A stretch of DNA of 6,654 nucleotides from Rickettsiaceae bacterium (GTDB lineage Bacteria > Pseudomonadota > Alphaproteobacteria > Rickettsiales > Rickettsiaceae). The DNA lies in NCBI GenBank assembly GCA_022702085.1, contig JAKONF010000073.1:1-6654 (forward strand). Reading direction: 5' to 3'. Below are positions 1 to 6,037 of this stretch, piece by piece (within the stretch, counting starts at the first letter, position 1; each line of letters opens with the position of its first letter). The notes beneath the pieces were generated by a model. It saw only the letters and a list, made by a program, of their open reading frames with translations. It made no database searches and was not told the origin of the DNA. The position numbers were made by a program, and so were the translations under genes.

Positions 1-170
1 TAAACTTCAATTTCTTCAAGCACGCGTTTGGATCTCATTCTATTTTGGCTAATTTGGCGATCTAAAATTTGCAGTTCATGCTTTTTATCGTTTTGATCTT
101 TAAAAAATTTTAAAATCTCAGGTATCAGTGAACTGATGAAGCCAACAATCGAAGCAAGTATAGTAATCAT
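1..170 (-). CDS. Small membrane-anchored phage/GTA-type protein, C-terminus cut by window edge
   Basis: An open frame reads leftward from an ATG at 170-168 to the window edge, giving 56 complete codons and no stop, so the gene continues outside. It is preceded by a good Shine-Dalgarno sequence (AAAGGAAAG, AGGA at 180-177, six bases before the ATG), which fixes the start. Residues 1 to about 22 are hydrophobic (MITILASIVGFISSLIPEIL), consistent with one membrane segment. The segment is followed by a highly charged, probably helical tail beginning FFKDQNDKKHELQILDRQIS. This layout, a short membrane helix and then a 'DKKHEL..L..Q' amphipathic helix, resembles small uncharacterised phage proteins that I recall from tail/lysis regions. 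That resemblance is from memory and carries no assigned function. It follows the DUF2793 gene by 22 bases, so it is probably the third gene of the same leftward transcript. A holin-like or tail-membrane role is possible but unproven. Confidence 0.75.
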   Translation of the reverse strand, partial: MITILASIVGFISSLIPEILKFFKDQNDKKHELQILDRQISQNRMRSKRVLEEIEV

Positions 171-182
171 AATCTTTCCTTT
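171..182 (-). promoter_or_regulatory. Ribosome binding site of the left-edge small gene
   Basis: On the minus strand the bases read AAAGGAAAGATT directly before the ATG at 170. The AGGA core (180-177) is six bases from the start codon. This is the clearest reason to accept the short, partial frame as a real gene. The site occupies most of the 22-base gap after the preceding stop codon. Confidence 0.6.
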
Positions 183-192
183 ACATTCCAAA

Positions 193-888
193 TTAAAATT
201 GATAATTCTGTCCGATAATTTCTGCAATGAAATGTTGAGTTTCAATTAAATAATAGAACTTTACCATATCAATGGCATTTGCTGTCATGGTCAGTTTGTG
301 AGTTACCTTATTAGCCCATAAAACGTTATATGGCCAAGTTAATTTAAAAGTTTTTTGCCAATTTTGCTTGATGATGATGGTAAATTCACGGTTTTTTATC
401 TTTTGGAAATCTAGTTCACAATCACCATTCATGTATAGATATAAGTTTTTAGAATCAACAGGTAGTTCATATTTTTCATTAATGCCGAAAAATTTTTCTT
501 CTTTGTTAACTAAATCAGTTGGCAGCTTTGTAGCTTCCGTGATAACACCAGGATTACCATTTACTACACCATCGAGCTTTTTCCATTTTTGCTCTTCTAC
601 AATGTAAAAACAATTTTCTTCTTTGACATAACAAGTTGTACCTTCTGGTGCAGTGATAGTTTCTACTCTGCCGCTGCTATCAGTACTGTAACAAACCATA
701 CTTTTGTCATTCGCTCCAGATAAAATATATCTTTCGCCAACTTTTAAAGTAGTAGGTGCTTGCTTTACTAATTTTTGTGCAGACAAATTGATTAGATTAT
801 CAAGTTTAACCATTGCTTGATTGAAATATGTTTCTTTATCTGATTGACCTGGAGTCATTAAGTTAATGTCGTAATTACGAGTTTTCAT
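193..888 (-). CDS. DUF2793-type protein with phage tail-fibre-like C-terminal domain (putative GTA/phage adhesin)
   Basis: This 231-residue protein has two visible parts. Residues 5 to about 105 match the DUF2793 pattern found in alphaproteobacterial phage and GTA loci. It opens with NLMTPGQSDKETYFNQAMVKLDNLI, shown here only as key pieces: MTPGQ (11-15), FNQAM..LD (22-30), VGERYIL (50-56), and then ITAPEGTTCYVKEENCFYIV (78-97) ending in KW. A linker (about 106-130) leads to a C-terminal region (about 135-231) with a tail-fibre-like pattern: FTIIIKQ (169-175), LTWPYNVLWA (183-192), LTMTANAIDMVKFYY (199-213) and a terminal IIGQNYQF. That pattern is the familiar 'TLIVKQ...WPSNVKW...T..AN.VDVFTFYYDG' of phage tail-fibre ends. 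No signal peptide or membrane segment is seen, as expected for a virion component. The ATG at 888 has a modest AAGAG ribosome site overlapping the stop of the upstream tail gene 12 bases away, so translation is probably coupled. Function as an adhesin is inferred from domain type and neighbours. Confidence 0.8.
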   Translation of the reverse strand: MKTRNYDINLMTPGQSDKETYFNQAMVKLDNLINLSAQKLVKQAPTTLKVGERYILSGANDKSMVCYSTDSSGRVETITAPEGTTCYVKEENCFYIVEEQKWKKLDGVVNGNPGVITEATKLPTDLVNKEEKFFGINEKYELPVDSKNLYLYMNGDCELDFQKIKNREFTIIIKQNWQKTFKLTWPYNVLWANKVTHKLTMTANAIDMVKFYYLIETQHFIAEIIGQNYQF

Positions 889-900
889 ATATTTGTTCTC

Positions 901-3900
901 TTAAATTGATAAAATTTTGCTAGATGGGAGGCTAATATTACCCAGCTCATCTTTAGCCATTATACTGACTCTCAGCCTGCCACTAAGACCTATTTTGGTC
1001 AAATTTATAGTCAAAATATTATCTATGGTATTAAACTGCGCAGCCGATTTTTGAGGCGATATATCAAGAGGTAGTACATCAATAACAAATTCGTATTTAG
1101 GAATAATTTCAGGATTTATCCAATCATCTTCTTCCGTAAGTCTAGTTTGCCAAACTAATGTTAATGATTCATTTTGTATTTCACAACTGATGATATATGG
1201 TGAGGCTGGTTTAATCAATTTACCCGTAAAATTTATATTTATTTCATCCAGATTACGTGCTTTAAAATAAATAGTTTTACCAATCACTGTATCTGAGAGT
1301 GTAATTAAATTAGGTTTAACTGATAGCAAGATAAATTCATCGTTATCGTTGTGATCGTGCATATACTCATCTGTACAAAATTTTCCTCGAATCAAAGAGC
1401 TAATCTGATAGCGATTATCACTTAAAGTTTTCCACGAGCTAAAATGGATAATTTCTTTGCCGATTAATATTAAATTCCAACCGGTGCTTACAGCAGAAGC
1501 AAAATTTACTGATGATAGTGTAAAAGTACTGATTTCATCGATAAGGAAAATGTTAGCTTCTTTTGCGTTTGTAAAGCTAATTACTTTGCCAATACACGCT
1601 CCCGATGACAAATTAGTTATTTTATGAGGCTGAGGATTATTAGGAAAGAGAGAGCCATAAAGTGGTAAATCATGGTCACTACGCAAATAAGCAATAAAAT
1701 AATGAGGATTAGACTCTCTGGCCAGATTAAATGGTAGTTCTACTAAGCATAGCTTATTATCAAGTGGTAGAGAGTAGTTAGAATCAATATGATAGCTTGA
1801 GTTTGTGATTAATTGTGCGTAACTCTCAGCATCATCAAAAATACCTATAATTTCAAGAATTAGTTCTTTGATCTCAATAGATATAATGCGAATTTGATAG
1901 TTATAATCGCGGTAAGTTAAACTGATATGATCAGTAGGCTCATATTCAAAACCATTGAGTGGTAATTTGAATTTTATCATTTGATCTTCAATGAGTGCAT
2001 TTTTGAGAATTAGATTGCCTATAGTTTCTGCATGTCCTGAAGACATACATATTGGTAACTGAATGCATATATTGTTATGATTTGATAAATTTTCACTATT
2101 CACTTGGCAATAACCATAATTAAAAACATTGACATGATCGATGAAGTAAATTTCTAACTTACTCAATATTTGATCATGAGGAATTTCTTTCTTCTCAAAA
2201 AAACTATTATCATTGAGCTTTATCAACAACTTCTTGTCAATCTTGTAAGATTTAGTCTGACCACGTTTAATGAACTTGATCTGCTCTGTATTGATGGTAG
2301 TAATATCAAAGAAAAAAGCAATTCTTAGAGTATTTATAGCGTCAATGATAGTCTGTTGATTTTTGAATATCAAACCTTCAACGCTTTCATCCAATGTGCT
2401 AACATCAATATTTTTGATATCGATTCCAGCACGCTTTGATAATTCTAGCAAAATAGAAGCTAGATTTGCCGCACCAAATTTATTATTAACCCAATGACCT
2501 TTTTCCCATAAATTACCATCTCGCCAAATATTCATATGAGGCCAAGCAGGATAGGGACGCGCATCCCATGTCCATAAGAATAATTGTTCTATATATTCTT
2601 GAGTTTGCCAAAATTCTATGAACATTTTAATAGCTCTACGTTGAATAGACAGATTAGCCTCACCAGTTGAATATATAGGCACGCCACCATCTGTACATTT
2701 TGGATCAAAAAATATATTAGGTTGATTAGTGGATTTATCAATTGAAGGAAAACCAAATTCAGTAAACCAAATTTTCTTCATTTTTGGTTGCCAAGATGTT
2801 TGATTTCCATCCGGATTATAGTGAAAATTTTCCCACCAATAACGAATATTTTTCCAAGCATAAGCAGCCTGAAGAGGTTGCTTAACACTATTATGATCAT
2901 AGTAAAAATCATAACCTTCACCTGATTGCCACCCTTCAATTATTTCATTTGGTAATATATTTGAGCTGGAGGAACGCGTTACCGGAAAATAGGCATCAAT
3001 ACCTATATAATCAAGATAAACCGATGCCCACAATGGATCAAGATTATACCAACTACCTGTTGTATGATGATATTCTGACCAATCAGCAGCATAGATGGTT
3101 TTGACCTCGCCAACTACTTGTTTGACTAATTCAACTAACTTAGTTAGCTCATCGACGCCTGGAAAATTTTGGCCATCACGCACCTTAGTAAGACCAATTA
3201 ATTCTGAGCCGATGACAAAAGCATCAACGTGGTCACGAACTAAATTTGCATAATGTAAGATAAATTTATTATATCCTTCTTGCTTAGTGAAAAATTCTGC
3301 TACTGAGCTAGGCTGGCCAGTTAAATGTCCACGCCAAGGCTTGCCAGGTACATCCATTAAGAACATCGGGTAAAACATAATTTTCAAGTTTCTGCTTCTC
3401 AGCTCTTCAAGATATCTGAGTAAGGAAGCATCGTTGATGCTACCGCCATAAACAGGATTACCAAGCTCATCGCGAGAGACTATCATGGCATTACTTCTTG
3501 TATAACTGCCAACTTGCCAGGTTTCGCTGTAATCGATATTTGGTTCATTAAATTCTATACCTGGTCTGATGCGGCAATTAGCAGTATCTAAACTATCACC
3601 AAACCAACAAACTACTGGTGCTACCCATTCTACATTACTACAAGTTAAGTTGAGCTGATTTAAACTATGGATACTATTAGGTAGCTTTTTGTAATTGTGA
3701 GAATTAATAACACTACGATCTACCTCATTGCCGTTTTCGTTTCTAGTGATTTTATACTGAGTAATTGTATCATAAACATATTCGCCAGAGCCTGGAATAA
3801 TTACCATTGAATGTACCATATCTTCCACGCTAAAGAGAGCAGGAATATTTGCTTTCCGCACTACTTCAAATGAAAAAAAAGGGATTGAATCATTGAAATC

Positions 3901-4515
3901 AGCCAATGGTAAATCTTCAAATACTATGTAAGCTTGATTTCTAAAAGCTGGTGCTTGATTTTGACTATCTTCTAAGATTAAAGGGTCAGGATTTTGTTCT
4001 TCTGAACCTAGATAAAGGCGGAATTTATAATTTCCAAGATCTATCAATTCATCGTTAGCCCATACCCTACCTATTTCAGCAATTTCCCCTTCGCATAAAC
4101 TCAAAGCGAAAGAAAAATAATATTCATAACTGATAATGAAATTAACTGATTTTATTGTATTATTGCTGAAATATTTTTGCTCAGTAGAGTTAATGCGAAC
4201 TTGCTTGATTTGCTTTGCCCAAATTATTTTAGCATTGACTTTATTTGAGCCAAAAATTAAAGGAATTGCTTCACCATACACAGCCCTGGTAAAGTTAAAA
4301 TTATCTTTGATGTTTTGTATATTGTAAGAATAGTTTATTTCGTGATTTTTAGCATTAGAACGCTTTTTTTGAGGCTTTTTCTTAGAATTGCCCAAATAAT
4401 TACCAAGCCAACTACCTGCATATCTACCTAGAGTTGAGAAAATGCCCCCACCTAGAGCATTACCTATTGCTCCGCCAAGCGATCCACCTAATCCTGCAAG
4501 AAACTTACCAAGCAT
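901..4515 (-). CDS. GTA gp15-like phage tail protein with TIM-barrel (glycoside hydrolase-like) domain
   Basis: This 1204-residue protein is recognisable as the homologue of the large tail hub/tip protein of the Rhodobacter capsulatus gene transfer agent (gp15), which is about 1300 residues long. Residues 1-42 are glycine-rich and hydrophobic with GxxxG spacing, followed by a basic patch (45-52). Residues about 75-240 carry the conserved phage-tail N-terminal region: CEGEI..IGRVWA (141-153), YLGSEEQNPDP (168-178), YIVFEDLPLADF (196-207) and IPGSGEY (240-246). The TIM-barrel-like domain spans about 330-680: VYGGSINDASL (355-365), FYPMFLMD (381-388), FVIGSELIGL (433-442), YAADWSEY (475-482), DYIGIDAYFP (502-511), WFTEFGFPSIDKSTNQPN (583-600) and WTWDARPYPAWP (648-659). 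Glu438 and Glu586 sit where clan GH-A hydrolases place their acid/base and nucleophile. The remaining 500 residues fit the Phage-tail_3 and C-terminal beta domains. The start has a strong GAGGT site five bases upstream. The frame is intact. Hydrolysis of cell-wall or surface glycans is an inference only. Confidence 0.93.
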   Translation of the reverse strand: MLGKFLAGLGGSLGGAIGNALGGGIFSTLGRYAGSWLGNYLGNSKKKPQKKRSNAKNHEINYSYNIQNIKDNFNFTRAVYGEAIPLIFGSNKVNAKIIWAKQIKQVRINSTEQKYFSNNTIKSVNFIISYEYYFSFALSLCEGEIAEIGRVWANDELIDLGNYKFRLYLGSEEQNPDPLILEDSQNQAPAFRNQAYIVFEDLPLADFNDSIPFFSFEVVRKANIPALFSVEDMVHSMVIIPGSGEYVYDTITQYKITRNENGNEVDRSVINSHNYKKLPNSIHSLNQLNLTCSNVEWVAPVVCWFGDSLDTANCRIRPGIEFNEPNIDYSETWQVGSYTRSNAMIVSRDELGNPVYGGSINDASLLRYLEELRSRNLKIMFYPMFLMDVPGKPWRGHLTGQPSSVAEFFTKQEGYNKFILHYANLVRDHVDAFVIGSELIGLTKVRDGQNFPGVDELTKLVELVKQVVGEVKTIYAADWSEYHHTTGSWYNLDPLWASVYLDYIGIDAYFPVTRSSSSNILPNEIIEGWQSGEGYDFYYDHNSVKQPLQAAYAWKNIRYWWENFHYNPDGNQTSWQPKMKKIWFTEFGFPSIDKSTNQPNIFFDPKCTDGGVPIYSTGEANLSIQRRAIKMFIEFWQTQEYIEQLFLWTWDARPYPAWPHMNIWRDGNLWEKGHWVNNKFGAANLASILLELSKRAGIDIKNIDVSTLDESVEGLIFKNQQTIIDAINTLRIAFFFDITTINTEQIKFIKRGQTKSYKIDKKLLIKLNDNSFFEKKEIPHDQILSKLEIYFIDHVNVFNYGYCQVNSENLSNHNNICIQLPICMSSGHAETIGNLILKNALIEDQMIKFKLPLNGFEYEPTDHISLTYRDYNYQIRIISIEIKELILEIIGIFDDAESYAQLITNSSYHIDSNYSLPLDNKLCLVELPFNLARESNPHYFIAYLRSDHDLPLYGSLFPNNPQPHKITNLSSGACIGKVISFTNAKEANIFLIDEISTFTLSSVNFASAVSTGWNLILIGKEIIHFSSWKTLSDNRYQISSLIRGKFCTDEYMHDHNDNDEFILLSVKPNLITLSDTVIGKTIYFKARNLDEININFTGKLIKPASPYIISCEIQNESLTLVWQTRLTEEDDWINPEIIPKYEFVIDVLPLDISPQKSAAQFNTIDNILTINLTKIGLSGRLRVSIMAKDELGNISLPSSKILSI

Positions 4516-4520
4516 ATATT

Positions 4521-4525
4521 ACCTC
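4521..4525 (-). promoter_or_regulatory. Ribosome binding site of the TIM-barrel tail gene
   Basis: Read on the minus strand the bases are GAGGT, five bases before the ATG at 4515. This is a near-consensus Shine-Dalgarno sequence. It supports the chosen start, which gives the glycine-rich N-terminus expected for the family. The contrast with gltX on the other side of the same intergenic region, which has no such site, is notable. Confidence 0.7.
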
Positions 4526-4541
4526 ATATTGTAAGTTAGAG

Positions 4542-4570
4542 AATATATCAGTAGAAACTATCTTGACTAA
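4542..4570 (-). promoter_or_regulatory. Possible promoter of the leftward tail unit
   Basis: On the minus strand TATATT (4547-4542) is a five-of-six match to the -10 consensus. A weak TTAGTC (4570-4565) lies 17 bases upstream. Transcription would begin near 4535 and give a leader of about 20 bases holding the GAGGT site. The -35 match is poor, and AT-rich sequence produces -10-like hexamers by chance. A second -10-like hexamer, TACAAT (4533-4528), is an alternative. The proposed -35 overlaps the -35 of the opposing gltX promoter. Confidence 0.3.
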
Positions 4571-4591
4571 TAGCTCTGCAGGGTGCATAAA
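4563..4591 (+). promoter_or_regulatory. Probable sigma-70-type promoter of gltX
   Basis: TTGACT (4563-4568) matches five of six bases of the -35 consensus. It is followed after 17 bases by CATAAA (4586-4591), a four-of-six match to the -10 box. A TG dinucleotide lies immediately upstream of the -10 (4584-4585). The predicted start point, around 4597-4600, leaves a very short leader before gltX at 4621. The promoter would also serve the delta-prime gene, since nothing resembling a promoter or terminator separates the two. This is a prediction from sequence only. Confidence 0.5.
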
Positions 4592-4608
4592 TATTATGGT
4601 TAATAAAA

Positions 4609-4620
4609 TAGAAATTTCTA
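4609..4620. repeat. Perfect 12-base palindrome abutting the gltX start codon
   Basis: TAGAAATTTCTA is identical to its own reverse complement and ends on the base before the gltX ATG. It occupies the place where a Shine-Dalgarno sequence would normally lie, and no purine-rich ribosome site is seen there. With no loop it would form at best a weak hairpin in RNA, so a protein-binding site or chance in AT-rich DNA are the alternatives. Confidence 0.5.
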
Positions 4621-6021
4621 ATGTCTTTGAATAAAAGATCAGTTATCACCAGATTTGCTCCATCACCAACAGGATATCTGCATATAGGTGGTGCGCGCAC
4701 GGCACTTTTTAATTATCTTTTTGCTAAAGCTAATGGAGGAAAGTTTTCACTTCGGATTGAAGACACTGATCGCACGCGTTCAACGGAAGCTGCCATAGAG
4801 GCTATTTTAAGTGGATTAAAATGGCTTGATATCAATTGGGACGGTGAAATAATTTATCAATCGAAGTTAGAGTATGAACATAAAAAAGCTGCGCTAGAAT
4901 TAGTAGAAAAAGGTAAGGCGTATTTTTGCTTTTCTTCCCCTGAAGAGATAGATAAATTACGCAAATTAGCTGAAAAACAGAAGGAAAATTTTATTTTCAA
5001 AAGTCCTTGGCGAGATGTTTTAGCCAAAGATCACCCCCATGATATAAAACCAGTAATAAGGCTTAAAGTACCATATGAAGGCATAACCGTTATTGAGGAC
5101 AAATTGCAAGGAGAAGTGAAGATTGAAAATAATACTATAGATGATTTAGTATTATTACGTAGCGATGGCACTCCAACTTATATGTTAGCAGTAGTAGTTG
5201 ATGATCATCAAATGGGCATTACTCACATTATCAGAGGAGATGATCATCTTACTAACGCAGCTAGGCAGATACTAATCTATAAGGCTTTTGATTGGCAAGT
5301 ACCAATCATGGTCCATATACCACTAATACATGGACCAGATGGAGCAAAATTATCAAAAAGACATGGAGCGCTTGGCATAAATGCTTATCAAGAGATGGGT
5401 TATCTGCCAGAAGCTATCAATAATTATTTACTACGTTTGGGTTGGAGCCATAAAGATGATGAAATTATTTCCAAAGCTGAAGCAGTAGAATTATTCAATC
5501 TGGAAGGACTTGGTAAAGCTCCAGCTTGCTTAGATTTTGCCAAAATGAATTTTCTCAACTCACATTATTTACGTAAGCAAGATGCTCAAATCTTACTTAC
5601 GTTTATATTACCAATCTTAGAAAAAGAATATCATATAAGTGATGAAGAGAAAGAGCGAATTTTGAAGGGCATGATAAGTATGAAGCAACATGTGCAGCTT
5701 ATTTCAGAACTTGCGCTGCTAGCAAAAATTTATTTAAAAAAGCCTATTATATTTGATCAAACAGCAAAACAAGTGTTACAAAATCTAGATATAAATTTGA
5801 TTAAACAGGTTGAGAATAGCTTGCTAGAAATTGAGCTTTTTAGTAAAGAAAATATTCAAAATGCGTTAAAAATAGTAGCTGCCAATAACAATATGAAATT
5901 AGGAGAATTAATGCAACCACTGAGGATCTTGACTACTGGTTTAGTGAGTGCACCTAGCGTCTTTGAAGTTATGTCAATTATTGGTAAAGATGAAACTATC
6001 ATCAGATTAAATGCTATATAA
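4621..6021 (+). CDS. gltX: Glutamyl-tRNA synthetase (class I aminoacyl-tRNA synthetase)
   Basis: The enzyme charges tRNA-Glu with glutamate using ATP in the cytoplasm. In bacteria lacking a glutaminyl-tRNA synthetase a copy also makes Glu-tRNA-Gln, which GatCAB amidates. The 466-residue length is normal. The Rossmann catalytic core begins with RFAPSPTGYLHIGGARTALF (11-30), where HIGG (21-24) is the HIGH motif and R11/S15 belong to the glutamate pocket. LRIEDTD (44-50) follows. THIIRGDDHLTNAARQ (201-216) and AKLSKRHG (242-249, the KMSKS loop as KLSKR) complete the active site. YLPEAINNYLLRLGWS (261-276) marks the stem-contact region, and the helical anticodon-binding domain fills about 310-466, with the typical PLRILTTGLVSAPSVFE (433-449). 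Rickettsia carries two gltX paralogues; this one resembles the HIGG/KLSKRHG type, so a second copy may lie elsewhere. The C-x-C zinc motif of the E. coli enzyme is not evident. The start lacks a Shine-Dalgarno sequence. Confidence 0.96.
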   Translation: MSLNKRSVITRFAPSPTGYLHIGGARTALFNYLFAKANGGKFSLRIEDTDRTRSTEAAIEAILSGLKWLDINWDGEIIYQSKLEYEHKKAALELVEKGKAYFCFSSPEEIDKLRKLAEKQKENFIFKSPWRDVLAKDHPHDIKPVIRLKVPYEGITVIEDKLQGEVKIENNTIDDLVLLRSDGTPTYMLAVVVDDHQMGITHIIRGDDHLTNAARQILIYKAFDWQVPIMVHIPLIHGPDGAKLSKRHGALGINAYQEMGYLPEAINNYLLRLGWSHKDDEIISKAEAVELFNLEGLGKAPACLDFAKMNFLNSHYLRKQDAQILLTFILPILEKEYHISDEEKERILKGMISMKQHVQLISELALLAKIYLKKPIIFDQTAKQVLQNLDINLIKQVENSLLEIELFSKENIQNALKIVAANNNMKLGELMQPLRILTTGLVSAPSVFEVMSIIGKDETIIRLNAI

Positions 6022-6037
6022 TAAAAATCAACAAACA

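Noticed and set aside
368..607. Plus-strand 79-codon open frame beginning with four ATG codons
   Set aside because: It lies wholly inside the DUF2793 gene on the other strand. The ATG run is just the complement of Ile-Ile-Ile codons in a conserved beta strand, and no ribosome site or family resemblance is seen.
4136..4327. Plus-strand 63-codon frame inside the tail gene
   Set aside because: It is antisense to the N-terminal tail domain, and its leucine-rich translation is a by-product of the opposite-strand codons.
4362..4382. Runs of T (A on the coding strand) that might be slippage or frameshift sites
   Set aside because: They encode an in-frame lysine-rich patch (KKKPQKKR), the frame continues intact on both sides into conserved sequence, and no alternative product is evident.
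901..4515. Rickettsia palindromic element (RPE) insertion within genes
   Set aside because: I looked for an extra unconserved, inverted-repeat-flanked segment in the tail gene, gltX and the delta-prime gene. The motifs follow one another at family-like spacing and no such insert is apparent by eye.
4434..4634. Plus-strand frame crossing the intergenic region into gltX, including a 12-codon ATG frame from 4596 that overlaps the gltX start
   Set aside because: Most of it is antisense to the conserved glycine-rich N-terminus of the tail gene. The short frame from 4596 could in theory act as a coupling leader peptide, but it has no ribosome site and nothing else supports it.
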